Position numbers and translations under genes: made by a program. Shown here piece by piece: positions 44,094-53,199 of a stretch of 64,000 nt of DNA (its first letter is position 1; the number at the start of each line of letters is the position of its first letter). The stretch lies in the NCBI RefSeq assembly GCF_030378205.1, contig NZ_CP127385.1:4628001-4692000 (forward strand), read 5' to 3'. The notes under the pieces were generated by a model, which saw only the letters and a program-made list of their open reading frames with translations, made no database searches and was not told the origin of the DNA. This DNA comes from Bradyrhizobium sp. NP1. GTDB taxonomy: Bacteria; Pseudomonadota; Alphaproteobacteria; Rhizobiales; Xanthobacteraceae.

Positions 44094-46943
44094 CTATGCC
44101 GTTATGATCGCATGCGCCAATTTTAGATCCGCAGTATCGAAACCTTCCGTAAATCGGTCGTACACACCAGCCACGCATTGACGCGCTTCCGCACCCTCGC
44201 CTCCGTCCTGAAAAAGACGTGCGAGTGTCATGGCGGATCTGAGCTCAAGACTGAGCGCATGTTGAGTCTGAGCTTTAGCAATCGACTCCCTCACACATGT
44301 CGTCGCCGCAAGGTGGTCCTTTCGCGCTGCGAAGATTTGCCCTTTGATGCGCAACAATTCGGGCAAGTCAAATTCGGCGCCCGTTTCGATCGATCGAGAA
44401 ATTGCACTATTCACCGTGAAGAGCGCGTCTTCCAACTCCCCCACCTTTAGAAGGCCGCCTGCGAGCGCCCCCATGAGGGTGCCGCGAACCACATTGTACT
44501 GCTCAACCTGCATGATTTCCAAAGCCTCCCTCAATGACTTTATTCCCGCCCGCACCTCATCGCTCGCGACCTGCAGTTCGCCCTTCAGCCCAATCCCCGC
44601 GGCACGATAGGGTCCCAACGAGTGTCGTCCGGCAAACCCGATCAACTGCTCGACCAATTTCCAAGTTCTAGAGAAATCACCTGTCCAGAACATCACCGAA
44701 CCGCCATAGAGAAGTGAGGTGCAAACAGAGACTGGATGATTTCGACCGCAGCTCATTTCTTCAATCGCCTTCAGCGCAGTTCCTGTTGCCCGGTCGGGAA
44801 ACCCGCGCAGCCACAGAACTCGAGCAAGAGCCACGATAGCTCCTATTCGATTGACAGTTCCGAAGTAGTTGGCGTGATGCGAGCCGAGTTCGGCTGCAAG
44901 CGACATTCCTCTTTCGAGATGGGACTGCGCCGCGGCTTGATCTCCACTCACGTGGTGCGAGACACCTATCATCCACTCGGCCCAGATGAGGCCCGCAGGG
45001 TCTGAAATTGCCTGTGCTACGCTCCTTCCACGCTCGACAGCCGCCCTGGCGCCCTGAAGGTCACCTTTTCGGACGAGAAGGAGATTCAAGCTTGCGAGGA
45101 GTTGCAATTGGCGGGGCCTGTCCTCGAGCGCTTCGGCCAGCGCGAGCCCGCGATCGATCGCGGCGCGAACCGTGCCGTGGTTCCCACGGGTGTACATCGA
45201 CGCCAGCGCCAGCGACTCCTGGAGAATCATCTCCGTTCTCGAGCAATCGCCGGTATCGTTGATAATGGCCAGGGCCCTTTCGCAGAAGCGCCTGCACTCT
45301 TCCAACAGAGATAGGCCGAGCAGAAGCGGCGCCGCCTGCGCAACAAGAGCCACTCCAAAGGCCGAATCGCGGCGATCGGACAGGGCCCACTCCAGCGCCG
45401 CACGCACGTTGCTGACGTGTGGTGCGTATACGGATAGATCGTGCTTACCTATCCTTGAGCGGAGGATCTCGTCGCTTTGGAGAAACTTGAAATAGAATTC
45501 CGCGTGAAGTCGGGCAACGTGAGCGACTTCCCCTCGTTCGTCGAGTTTTGCTCTGGCATATGCGCGTGTCGTGTCGAGCAGCCGGTGGAGTACGGACCCG
45601 ACCACCTGAGTGGTCGATAGCAGCGACTTCTCAAGTAGGCTTTGGATGGTCTCCGCAACGCGCGCCTCATCCAGGTCTGTTCCCGACGCAACAGCGCAGG
45701 CTGCCTCAATCGTGAAATCTCCCGCGAAGACCGAGAGCCGCCGAAAGACAGCCTTTTCGTGATCGGGAAGGAGGTTGTAACTCCAATCGAGCATCGCGTT
45801 CAGCGTCTGATGTCGAGGGAGCGCGGTTCGGCGTCCATGCCAAAGCATACTGAAGCGATTGTCGAGCAATTCCGCGATTCCACGAATCCCGAGAGAGCCT
45901 GCGCGACCGCCGGCGAGTTCGATGGCGAGGGCGATCCCATCGAGCCGACGACAGATCATTGCGACGGTCGGTGCGTCTACGTCGCTCAACGCTGCGCGAT
46001 AGCCACTCGCTATAGCCCGTTCCATGAAAAGTTGAGCTGCCGGAAATCTCAGCACTTCCGCGGCAGTGAGATCGGCATTCTCCGCGGGCGGACAATCGAG
46101 TGAATACAACAAATGGACGCGTTCACCCTCAACGCGCAGCGCTTCGCGGCTGGTCGCCAGGATATGCGCTTGTGGTGCTTCGCCGACGACCCGTTCAGCC
46201 AATTTCGCCGCCGCATCGATCACGTGCTCGCAGTTGTCGAGAACGAGGAGGATCTTCCTGTCGCCCAGGAACGCCACAAGGCTGCCGTAGGGATCGTGAG
46301 CCTGGATCATGAAGCCGAGTGCCGAGGCGACTGCGGCTGGAACGAGCTGGGCATTCGTCAACGCGCTCAGATCGACAAAGGAAACGGCACCACTGAAACC
46401 GCTCAACAATGCGTGCGCCACCGAAATGGCCACGGTGGTCTTGCCTATGCCGCCTGGACCGACGATGCTCACGAAACGGTCCGTGACGAGCTGCTCCGAT
46501 ACGGCTCGAACAGCTTCATCTCGACCGACCATCCGCGCCAACGGCGGCGGCAGTTTTCTGGGCTGCTCGCCGTCCGGAGATCCTCCCGCAACGGTCAGCT
46601 GCTCCGTCGAACACGACACGGGCGCGACAAAACAATAGCCGCGACCGGCAACGTTCGATATGTAGCGAGCCCCCTCCTCTCCGCCGAGCGCTTTCCGCAA
46701 GGTGGCAATTTGAACGCGGAGATTGGCCTCATCCACTGTCACATTTGACCACGCGAGCGAGATCAGTTCGCTGTAGCTGACGACCTGGCCCGCCCGTTCC
46801 ATCAGGGCGATCAGGACGTCGAGGGCGCGTCCGCCAAGCGGTATCGTCTCGTCAGCCCTCTTAAGCAGCCTGCCCGCCACGGACAGACTGAACGGACCAA
46901 AGGAAAACACGTCACCGGGCTGGATGTTGCGACGAGCGTTCAT
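44094..46943 (-). CDS. Large winged-helix, P-loop NTPase and TPR transcriptional regulator
   Basis: From ATG 46943 (949 residues). Residues 1-108 form an OmpR-type winged-helix domain (RALDVLIALMERAGQVVSYSEL, RYISNVAGRGYCFVAP). A STAND-type ATPase follows, with Walker A GPGGIGKTT near residue 160, Walker B KILLVLDNCEHV near 230, and ILATSREALRVEGE. The remaining half is helical repeats of TPR character. This architecture resembles signal-transducing activators such as MalT/AfsR relatives. It lies between two catabolic operons. The ligand and DNA targets are unknown. It is divergent from the thiolase operon. Confidence 0.92.
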   Translation of the reverse strand: MNARRNIQPGDVFSFGPFSLSVAGRLLKRADETIPLGGRALDVLIALMERAGQVVSYSELISLAWSNVTVDEANLRVQIATLRKALGGEEGARYISNVAGRGYCFVAPVSCSTEQLTVAGGSPDGEQPRKLPPPLARMVGRDEAVRAVSEQLVTDRFVSIVGPGGIGKTTVAISVAHALLSGFSGAVSFVDLSALTNAQLVPAAVASALGFMIQAHDPYGSLVAFLGDRKILLVLDNCEHVIDAAAKLAERVVGEAPQAHILATSREALRVEGERVHLLYSLDCPPAENADLTAAEVLRFPAAQLFMERAIASGYRAALSDVDAPTVAMICRRLDGIALAIELAGGRAGSLGIRGIAELLDNRFSMLWHGRRTALPRHQTLNAMLDWSYNLLPDHEKAVFRRLSVFAGDFTIEAACAVASGTDLDEARVAETIQSLLEKSLLSTTQVVGSVLHRLLDTTRAYARAKLDERGEVAHVARLHAEFYFKFLQSDEILRSRIGKHDLSVYAPHVSNVRAALEWALSDRRDSAFGVALVAQAAPLLLGLSLLEECRRFCERALAIINDTGDCSRTEMILQESLALASMYTRGNHGTVRAAIDRGLALAEALEDRPRQLQLLASLNLLLVRKGDLQGARAAVERGRSVAQAISDPAGLIWAEWMIGVSHHVSGDQAAAQSHLERGMSLAAELGSHHANYFGTVNRIGAIVALARVLWLRGFPDRATGTALKAIEEMSCGRNHPVSVCTSLLYGGSVMFWTGDFSRTWKLVEQLIGFAGRHSLGPYRAAGIGLKGELQVASDEVRAGIKSLREALEIMQVEQYNVVRGTLMGALAGGLLKVGELEDALFTVNSAISRSIETGAEFDLPELLRIKGQIFAARKDHLAATTCVRESIAKAQTQHALSLELRSAMTLARLFQDGGEGAEARQCVAGVYDRFTEGFDTADLKLAHAIITA

Positions 46944-47331
46944 ACAAGCATTCCGCGGTGTTAGCTCGCTATCGCGGCTCTCTTTGCGCAAGGCAACTGC
47001 CCGCGCCGGACCCGCCGTATTCTAGCGCGCGTTCCCTCCCTTGGGCGACTCGGCCGCCAGCGCGTCCACTCATCGGAGCGTCTGTCGAATACGGCCGAAA
47101 TTGCAGTACAAACAAGGAGGTACAGCATACGCCGACGGTGCGAGGTCGACAAGTTTGGAGCCTGGCGACGCACGATTTCGATGAGAAAAGGCGCTCTCTG
47201 GGAAGCGCGCATCGTATATTCCTAGCAGGAATAGACGTTATTGCGATAAGCGCTCTGCCGAGATCGTCGCCGGCGCCGCAATTTGGTCGGCACGCGTTCC
47301 CTGCGCGTCATCTCGGCGGAGGCCTTTTTTC
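46944..47331. other. Divergent promoter region between the large regulator and the thiolase operon
   Basis: No gene is supported in 388 bases. A second ATTCC-N5-GGAAT box lies at 47219. An AGGAGG sequence near 47116 is followed by no useful reading frame. GGAGG at 47318-47322 serves the thiolase ATG. Confidence 0.5.
47219..47233. promoter_or_regulatory. ATTCC-N5-GGAAT box upstream of the thiolase operon
   Basis: ATTCC TAGCA GGAAT, extended to TATTCC...GGAATA, about 98 bases upstream of the thiolase start. It matches the boxes at 43264 and 53915 in both half-sites and spacer length. Confidence 0.6.
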
Positions 47332-48522
47332 ATGACATCGAAGCACTCGGTAGTGATCGTTGAGCCGGTTCGAACGGCCATCGGAACATTCGGCGGCACC
47401 TTGAAGGATATTCCGGCCGTCGAACTGGGCGCGGCGGCCATCAATGCCGCTCTTCAGCGTTCCAACCTGCGGCCTGACGAGATAGGCACGGTCGTCATGG
47501 GAAACACGGTGCAGGCCGGCAACAAGATGAATCCCGCGCGCCAGGCCGCGATCCACGGGGGACTTCCGGTGCAGGTACCTGCCATGACGGTGAATCGCGT
47601 CTGCGGCTCCGGCGCGCAGGCAATCGTTTCCGCGGCACACGAAATCCTGATGGGTTCGGTGGATGCAGCCATCGCCGGCGGCATGGAGAACATGGACGCA
47701 GCTCCGTACCTGGTCGCGCACGGCCGATGGGGCCACCGCTTGGGGGACGGCTCCATCTACGACAGCGTGTTGCGCGACGGCCTCAACGATGCCTTCTCAG
47801 ACGCGCACTCGGGCTGGCACACGGAAGACCTGGTCACAAAGTTTCAGATCAGCCGCGCGCAGCAAGACGAATGGGCCTTGCGTTCTCACAGGCGCTTCTC
47901 TGCAGCGCAGAGCGCCGGTAAATTCGACGGCGAGATCGTGCCCGTCGAAGTTCGCGTGCGAAAGGGACCGAGCACGTTCCGGGTCGACGAGCATAACCGT
48001 CCGGACGCGACGATCGAGGCGCTGGCCAAGCTGAAGCCGGCTTTCCGCGATGGCGGTACGATCACCGCCGGCAATGCGCCGGGCTTGAATACGGCCGCTG
48101 CGGCGATGGTGCTGGCAGGAGAGGATTGGGCGGACAAACGCGGTCTGACGCCGATTGCCCGACTGGTGTCGTACGGCATCGCTGCGGTGGAACCGGGTAT
48201 GTTCGGGCTCGGCCCGATCCCCGCCGTCAGACAGGCGCTGGCGCGCGCAGGCTGGAGCAATGATGACGTCGAGCGCTTCGAGATCAACGAAGCGTTTGGC
48301 GCCATAGCGCTTGCAGTCATGCAGGAGCTCAAGCTGCCGCCCGAGATCGTGAACGTCGAGGGTGGCGCCATCGCGCACGGGCATCCGATCGGTGCGACCG
48401 GCGCTGTGCTGACGACCCGCCTCCTCCATTCGATGCGTCGGGACGGTCTCAAGAAAGGTATCGTCACGATGTGCATCGGCGGTGGCCAGGGGATCGCTCT
48501 GGCCCTCGAGATGATCGCTTGA
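47332..48522 (+). CDS. Acetyl-CoA C-acyltransferase (thiolase)
   Basis: A 396-residue complete thiolase. TVNRVCGSGAQAIVSAAHEI carries the acyl-accepting Cys, FEINEAFGAIALAV the NEAF motif, GGAIAHGHPIGATGAV the His motif and TMCIGGGQGIALA the second Cys. It cleaves 3-ketoacyl-CoA or condenses acetyl-CoA. It opens the plus-strand operon with the beta-propeller, dehalogenase-like and unknown genes. Length and motifs are normal and it should be active. Confidence 0.95.
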   Translation: MTSKHSVVIVEPVRTAIGTFGGTLKDIPAVELGAAAINAALQRSNLRPDEIGTVVMGNTVQAGNKMNPARQAAIHGGLPVQVPAMTVNRVCGSGAQAIVSAAHEILMGSVDAAIAGGMENMDAAPYLVAHGRWGHRLGDGSIYDSVLRDGLNDAFSDAHSGWHTEDLVTKFQISRAQQDEWALRSHRRFSAAQSAGKFDGEIVPVEVRVRKGPSTFRVDEHNRPDATIEALAKLKPAFRDGGTITAGNAPGLNTAAAAMVLAGEDWADKRGLTPIARLVSYGIAAVEPGMFGLGPIPAVRQALARAGWSNDDVERFEINEAFGAIALAVMQELKLPPEIVNVEGGAIAHGHPIGATGAVLTTRLLHSMRRDGLKKGIVTMCIGGGQGIALALEMIA

Positions 48523-48543
48523 GGATAAGCACAGGAGGCTTCG

Positions 48544-49371
48544 ATGGTCCTTCTTGTGACGAGCGCCTCGGGCGCGAATGGCCCGGGTTACGGCAAGCTC
48601 CTGGCATTCGATCCGGACGGCGAGTTGCTTGGCCCGTTCAGTGAGGACGCCCGGATCATCGACCCGCGCGGACTCGGCGTCGACGGTTCGCTGCTCTTCC
48701 TCAATAGCGGCGCAAACCGCATTCTGGCGCTCGATGGCAAAGGCCGTGTGGTGCGCGAGACGGGCGCGATACCCGGACTGAACCCAGGCGGCGGCAATTT
48801 CGGACCCGACGGCCGGTATTATGTCGGATTGCGCGCTGCGCGGACGATCATGGCCTTTACCCCCACTCTCGATGGAGCCGGCGAAGCTGTGCTTCCGAGC
48901 GCGGTGGTCCCATTCCCACGCGGATTTGCCTTCGGGCAGGATGGCACTCTCTTTCTCGCGTCCGGTATCGGCCCGGGCGGCGAAGGCGACAACACGATTC
49001 TGGCGTTCGATCCGGCGCGAACGGTCAAGTCTTCCTGGAAGGTCCAAGATCCGGATCTCGGCCCTCTCGACCTTACGATCGCACCGAACGGAAACGTGGT
49101 CGTCAGCAGCGAACATCCCTTCGGTGCTCCGGACTCGGCGACGACCATCCGCGAATATGACCGATCCGACGGCCGTCTCGTTCGCGTCCTGACTCCGGAT
49201 CGTGGGATCGGATTCCGGAAACCCCGCGGGCTACGCTTCGGGCTGGACGGAAAGCTGTATTGCGTCGCCCAGGATGAAGTCGTCGCGTTCGATTTCGCGA
49301 CCGGCAAATCCCTGGGCCCGGTCGTTAGACTACCAGGTCTCAACGGCCAGGCCGTGATCTTCTTTGGATAG
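48544..49371 (+). CDS. Beta-propeller protein, SMP-30/NHL-like
   Basis: A 275-residue protein made of repeated beta-blade units (KLLAFDPDGELLGPF, NRILALDGKGRVVRETG, NTILAFDPARTVKSS, PRGLRFGLDGKLYCV). No signal peptide is present, so it is cytoplasmic. Some relatives are lactonases or gluconolactonases that use a calcium ion, but their acidic ligands cannot be assigned with certainty here. It sits 21 bases after the thiolase and 11 bases before the hydrolase, so co-expression is likely. Confidence 0.82.
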   Translation: MVLLVTSASGANGPGYGKLLAFDPDGELLGPFSEDARIIDPRGLGVDGSLLFLNSGANRILALDGKGRVVRETGAIPGLNPGGGNFGPDGRYYVGLRAARTIMAFTPTLDGAGEAVLPSAVVPFPRGFAFGQDGTLFLASGIGPGGEGDNTILAFDPARTVKSSWKVQDPDLGPLDLTIAPNGNVVVSSEHPFGAPDSATTIREYDRSDGRLVRVLTPDRGIGFRKPRGLRFGLDGKLYCVAQDEVVAFDFATGKSLGPVVRLPGLNGQAVIFFG

Positions 49372-49382
49372 GGAGGAAAGGA

Positions 49383-50306
49383 ATGCAGACATCGGGAGAA
49401 GAGCATCGGTTCGCGCACGGCCAATGGCCGTACGAGCCGAGATTCAAGCAAGTCAACGGCTGGCGCATGCACTACGTCGACGAGGGCATCGGCGATCCGG
49501 TCGTTCTCCTGCACGGCAATCCGGCTTGGGGATTTCTGTACCGGAAATTTATCAAACCGCTGACTGCGGCGGGTAGGCGCGTGATCGTGCCGGACATGGT
49601 CGGCTTCGGGCTGTCCGAGAAGCCCACCCGCGAACAGGCCCACACGCTCGACGGCCACATCGCCAATCTAACCGGCCTCCTGCGACAGCTCGACGTGCGC
49701 AACGCGACCATCGTCTGTCACGATTGGGGCGGCCCCACTGGCCTCGGGTTCGCCCTGTCCAGTCCGGACCGCGTCCGCGCTCTGGTCATCATGAGCACCT
49801 GGGCCTGGCCGCTGCCTCCGGCCGAGTTCCACAAGCGGATTTTCCCATGGCGCATGATGCATGCGCCCCTCGTCGGACCCTATCTTCTCGGACGTCACAA
49901 CGCGCTTGCAGGTCGCGGAATGTATCTTTCCGTGGTCGACCGCAAGAAGTTCAGGGCGGAGGCCCAGAGCGTCTATGAGAACATCCTGCCAGATCCCGCA
50001 TCGCGTCTACTCACATGGACCTGGCCGCGCTGGATCCCGCTCGACAAAAGCGCGCGCGCCTTGGCCCGCTTCGAATGGCTCGAACGCGAGCTGAAGAAGT
50101 CGAAATTTCCGACGCTGCTGGTCTGGGGGCGGGAAGACGAGGTCTTCGACCACAAGACGTTCGCAACACGCTTCAAAGAGCTTTTGCCGCACGCCGAGGG
50201 ACCCGAGCTGGTGACGGGCCGGCATTTTCTGCAGGAGGACTCAGGCGAGGAGATCGCCGGCAAGATCAACCGTTTCCTGGACCGTATCGAGGGAAGGCAG
50301 TCATGA
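49383..50306 (+). CDS. Haloalkane-dehalogenase-like alpha/beta hydrolase
   Basis: A 307-residue alpha/beta hydrolase. HGNPAW (residues 44-49) matches the halide-binding Asn and oxyanion region of haloalkane dehalogenases; CHDWGGPTG puts an Asp nucleophile at 114 with Trp next to it, and GRHFLQEDSG carries the catalytic His near 281. It could hydrolyse halides or act on an epoxide or ester, since the same motifs occur in related hydrolases. It is in the thiolase operon and overlaps the next gene by ATGA. Confidence 0.9.
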   Translation: MQTSGEEHRFAHGQWPYEPRFKQVNGWRMHYVDEGIGDPVVLLHGNPAWGFLYRKFIKPLTAAGRRVIVPDMVGFGLSEKPTREQAHTLDGHIANLTGLLRQLDVRNATIVCHDWGGPTGLGFALSSPDRVRALVIMSTWAWPLPPAEFHKRIFPWRMMHAPLVGPYLLGRHNALAGRGMYLSVVDRKKFRAEAQSVYENILPDPASRLLTWTWPRWIPLDKSARALARFEWLERELKKSKFPTLLVWGREDEVFDHKTFATRFKELLPHAEGPELVTGRHFLQEDSGEEIAGKINRFLDRIEGRQS

Positions 50307-50704
50307 CACCTATTCAAGTCATCGAAAATCCGACGCTCGAAGGCAAGAGGAGAGCGTTCGTGCTCGCGGAAGACCGCGTCGGACACTACCCGGAATTCCG
50401 CGAATTCTTCGTCAAGCAGTTCTCTCTGGAGACGAACGCCCTATCGCGCCCCGGCTACGTGCGGGCGCCCTCGGGAATGGTCTACGCGCTCGTCTTCATC
50501 GGCCGCAGCGGGGAACCATTTCCCGACGGGATCGAGATCTACGCCCTGCCCGACGCGTTGGAGCCGTTGAACGATCCGGAGATCGACGCCGATCTTTGGG
50601 CGCTGCTCAGGTGGATGATGGCCGGCGTCGGCGGCGACTGGCGCGTGGAGGACCTGGATGCGACCGGGCGGCTATACCAGTTGAGCGTGGCCGCAAGCGC
50701 GTGA
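50303..50704 (+). CDS. Protein of unknown function in the thiolase operon
   Basis: A 133-residue protein from ATG 50303, overlapping the dehalogenase-like stop by four bases; GGGAAGG precedes it. Mixed sheet and helix without a recognised motif (VYALVFIGRSGEPFPDGIEIYALPDALEPLN, WALLRWMMAGVGGDWRVEDLD). The end points toward the convergent patatin gene with 14 bases between stops. Its tight coupling to the hydrolase suggests an accessory role. Function unknown. Confidence 0.75.
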   Translation: MTPIQVIENPTLEGKRRAFVLAEDRVGHYPEFREFFVKQFSLETNALSRPGYVRAPSGMVYALVFIGRSGEPFPDGIEIYALPDALEPLNDPEIDADLWALLRWMMAGVGGDWRVEDLDATGRLYQLSVAASA

Positions 50705-50718
50705 TGGCTCGTGGTCGC

Positions 50719-51891
50719 TCATTCGGCGACGAGCGCTGTCAGGTCCTTGGCTTCGTGAAGGATAACACCCGACAGTGGGTCGAAATGGTCCGTCCAGGGC
50801 TTACGCGCGAGCACGGCTTTGGTGTGCGTATAGCCTGCTTCCCAACGCTGCTCGATTGCGGTCTGGCTGAAATCGATGTCCTTGGTGTGATCTTCATACT
50901 CCAACTGCGGCGCGAGCAATTGGACCACATGCATTCGGGTCTGGCAGCCATAGCCCAGCAATTCCCTGACCTCCGGGTTGCTGCGCTCGCTTTCGGGCAG
51001 CCGCGATGCGAGTTCGTTGATGACGTGACGCAACCGATGCGTCTGCCGGTGGCGCGCGATCTGACTCGCAATGCGGCTCGAATACTGGACGTCCTTGTGG
51101 CGGTTGAGAACATCGGCCATCGTCATCGGCTCGGGTCCCACCGAATTCCACAAATGGACGGAGAAGATCACCGAGTCCCTTCTCGGATTGTCATCGAACA
51201 CCGCCTCGGTGGGTGTATTGGAAAGGATGCCGCCGTCCCAGTAGAGTTCGCCGTCGATACGCACGGGCGGAAAGGCAGGCGGAAGAGCCCCAGAAGCCAT
51301 GATATGCCTCACGTCGAGCCTGCCATCGCGGCTGTCGAAATTGCGCATCCGGCTGGTTCGCACATGCGCCGCGCCCACAGTCAGGCGCGGCCTTCCCTGA
51401 TTGATCAGGTCGAAGTTCACCAGCTCGGCGAGAGTGTGTTCGAGCGGCGCCGTCGAGTAGTAGCCGGCGTGGTCGGCGCCCAGCGGAAAGGCGTCTCCGG
51501 CATGGGCAAGCGGGTTCGGCGTGAAAAATCCGGGGATGCCCTGGGTCAGCGTGCTCCAGTGCGACCAGCGTCCGTCCAGTCCAGGGAAAGCGCCCTCAAA
51601 GCCCCAATGCGGGACGCGCTGCACGCGGCTCCAGAACGCATGCAGCCGCTCCAGCCGGCGCTGCGGCTCGTTTCCGGCAATCAGACTTGCGTTGATGGCG
51701 CCGATCGAGGTGCCGATGATCCAGTCCGGCTCGATTCCGACTTCCTGCAGCCCTTGATAGACACCGGCCTGATAGGATCCCAGTGCGCCGCCGCCTTGCA
51801 GAACGAGCACCACCTGTCCCGGGAGGTCAGCGCGATCCGCCCGGCGCTGCGAACGATCCGCGGCTTCAGGCCGTTCAGTCGGTCGGTTCAT
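50719..51891 (-). CDS. Patatin-like phospholipase
   Basis: A 390-residue patatin family protein. The glycine-rich oxyanion loop GGGALGSYQAGVYQGL (residues 33-48), the nucleophile GTSIG with Ser62, and the catalytic Asp in YWDGGILSNTP are all present. A C-terminal helical extension follows. Patatins hydrolyse acyl esters of membrane or granule lipids. It lies between the catabolic operon and a small membrane protein gene on the same strand and could release fatty acids for the acyl-CoA enzymes nearby. Confidence 0.93.
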   Translation of the reverse strand: MNRPTERPEAADRSQRRADRADLPGQVVLVLQGGGALGSYQAGVYQGLQEVGIEPDWIIGTSIGAINASLIAGNEPQRRLERLHAFWSRVQRVPHWGFEGAFPGLDGRWSHWSTLTQGIPGFFTPNPLAHAGDAFPLGADHAGYYSTAPLEHTLAELVNFDLINQGRPRLTVGAAHVRTSRMRNFDSRDGRLDVRHIMASGALPPAFPPVRIDGELYWDGGILSNTPTEAVFDDNPRRDSVIFSVHLWNSVGPEPMTMADVLNRHKDVQYSSRIASQIARHRQTHRLRHVINELASRLPESERSNPEVRELLGYGCQTRMHVVQLLAPQLEYEDHTKDIDFSQTAIEQRWEAGYTHTKAVLARKPWTDHFDPLSGVILHEAKDLTALVAE

Positions 51892-51993
51892 GCGGGCCCT
51901 CCTACTTTCAAGTAACTCTTCGCCGATTCAAGGCCGGAACGGCGTTCTGTCGATCTGTCCACCGGCCACCACGATGGTCGATATCGGTACGTC

Positions 51994-52227
51994 CTAGCCG
52001 CGTCCGTGGGCGGCGCAGCGAAGCAACATCTCGAGATGGGGCGCGACGAGGATGGCCAGGCTCGCCACCGCACTGCCCGTCATCGCATAGGCGAACAAGG
52101 CATCCCTTGCCGTCGCTCTCAGGATCGGAACCGCTTCGCTTGGGACCGCCTTCGCGCGGATCGAACGGATCCGGTCGGCGCCGGCGGCCCGGACGAGGCT
52201 CGCGATCGGGTGTTCGTTCGTGCCCAT
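51994..52227 (-). CDS. Small protein with one hydrophobic segment
   Basis: A 77-residue protein from ATG 52227, which follows AAGGAGAG closely. MGTNEHPIASLVRAAGADRIRSIRAK is polar; ATARDALFAYAMTGSAVASLAIL is a membrane-like stretch. It is divergent from the LysR gene. Function unknown. It could be co-transcribed with the patatin downstream (103-base gap). Confidence 0.65.
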   Translation of the reverse strand: MGTNEHPIASLVRAAGADRIRSIRAKAVPSEAVPILRATARDALFAYAMTGSAVASLAILVAPHLEMLLRCAAHGRG

Positions 52228-52285
52228 TGCGTCTCTCCTTTGCGTGGAGAGTGGCCAGTTCTTTTCAGTCATGGCAGACAGGACG

Positions 52286-52299
52286 GAGCGATATCGCTC
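52286..52299. promoter_or_regulatory. Perfect 14-base palindrome between the small protein and the LysR gene
   Basis: GAGCGATATCGCTC is self-complementary without a spacer. It lies in the 90-base divergent gap immediately upstream of the degenerate ATTCC box, so it is well placed to act as a regulatory site. Confidence 0.5.
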
Positions 52300-52314
52300 A
52301 TTCCTGCGGAGAAT
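52300..52314. promoter_or_regulatory. Degenerate ATTCC-N5-AGAAT box at the LysR start
   Basis: ATTCC TGCGG AGAAT differs from the consensus by one base in the second half-site. It overlaps the ribosome-binding site of the LysR gene, a position that suits negative autoregulation. Confidence 0.4.
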
Positions 52315-52317
52315 AGG

Positions 52318-53199
52318 ATGGATCGTCTAGCTTCAATGGAGACGTTCGTGCGGGTCGTTGAAACGGGCTCCTTCTCCGGAGCGGCCCGACAGCTTCGGGT
52401 GGGGCAGCCAGCCGTCTCCAAATCGGTCGCCCAACTGGAGGAATACCTCGGGGTCAAGCTGCTGACGCGTTCGACGCGCGGCCTCACCCCGACGGAAGCC
52501 GGGCTCGGTTATCTCGAGCGCGCCAGGCGGGCTCTCGAGGAAGCGGCCGAGGCCGAGCTCGCCGCACGCGGAGCCGGAGCAGGTCTTAAAGGACGATTGC
52601 GCGTCTGCGCCGCCGTCACGTTCGCACGCATCCATCTCATTCCGATGTTGCCGCAGTTCATGGCTCAGCATCCCGAATTGGATCTCGAGGTGGTCCTGGA
52701 CGACCGTCAGATCGACCTCGTCCAGGAGGGCATCGATGTGGCGCTCCGGATGGGAAAGATGATGGATTCGACACTGACCGTTCGCCGCGTCGCAAGGTGC
52801 AAGCGGCTCGTCCTCGGGACGCCCACCTACTTCGATCGGGCGGGCATACCCTCGACTCCGAGCGAGCTGAGCAAGCACCAGGCCGTGGTCTATCTGCAGG
52901 GAGAAGGCAGTGTGTGGTCCTTCAGGCGCGAAAGCACGGAATTGTCCGTTAACGTTCAAAGCAGATTGCGGGTGACCGCCGCGGAAGGCGTAAGAGCCGC
53001 AGTGCTCTCTCATGCAGGCCTAACCATCGCGTCGGAGTGGATGTTCAGTCCGGAACTGCAATCGGGCGCCGTTCGCACCGTCCTATCCGAATGGAGTCTC
53101 CCGCCGCTCGACCTGTGGGCGGTGCTTCCGACCGGCCGTGCGGCGACAGCCAAGGCGCGAGCCTTCGTCGGGTTCTTCGAACGTTCGTTCAACGCCTAA
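52318..53199 (+). CDS. LysR-family transcriptional regulator
   Basis: A 293-residue LysR protein from ATG 52318. The winged helix-turn-helix occupies about residues 3-60 (METFVRVVETGSFSGAARQLRVGQPAVSKSVAQLEEYLGVKLLTRSTRG). The co-inducer domain follows with normal length. CrgA-type LysR proteins bind dyads with a T-N11-A core. A candidate site lies on its own start and exact copies lie upstream of three other units (43264, 47219, 53915), so this protein is a strong candidate regulator of them. Confidence 0.93.
   Translation: MDRLASMETFVRVVETGSFSGAARQLRVGQPAVSKSVAQLEEYLGVKLLTRSTRGLTPTEAGLGYLERARRALEEAAEAELAARGAGAGLKGRLRVCAAVTFARIHLIPMLPQFMAQHPELDLEVVLDDRQIDLVQEGIDVALRMGKMMDSTLTVRRVARCKRLVLGTPTYFDRAGIPSTPSELSKHQAVVYLQGEGSVWSFRRESTELSVNVQSRLRVTAAEGVRAAVLSHAGLTIASEWMFSPELQSGAVRTVLSEWSLPPLDLWAVLPTGRAATAKARAFVGFFERSFNA

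Noticed and set aside
44178..46748. Several plus-strand frames opposite the large regulator
   Set aside because: They fragment in all frames; the minus strand is one 949-residue protein.
47797..49116. 439-residue minus-strand frame opposite thiolase and the propeller gene
   Set aside because: Antisense to two genes with intact motifs; composition is shadow-like.
50596..51915. Long plus-strand frame opposite the patatin gene
   Set aside because: Patatin motifs are complete on the minus strand; no family motifs on the plus strand.
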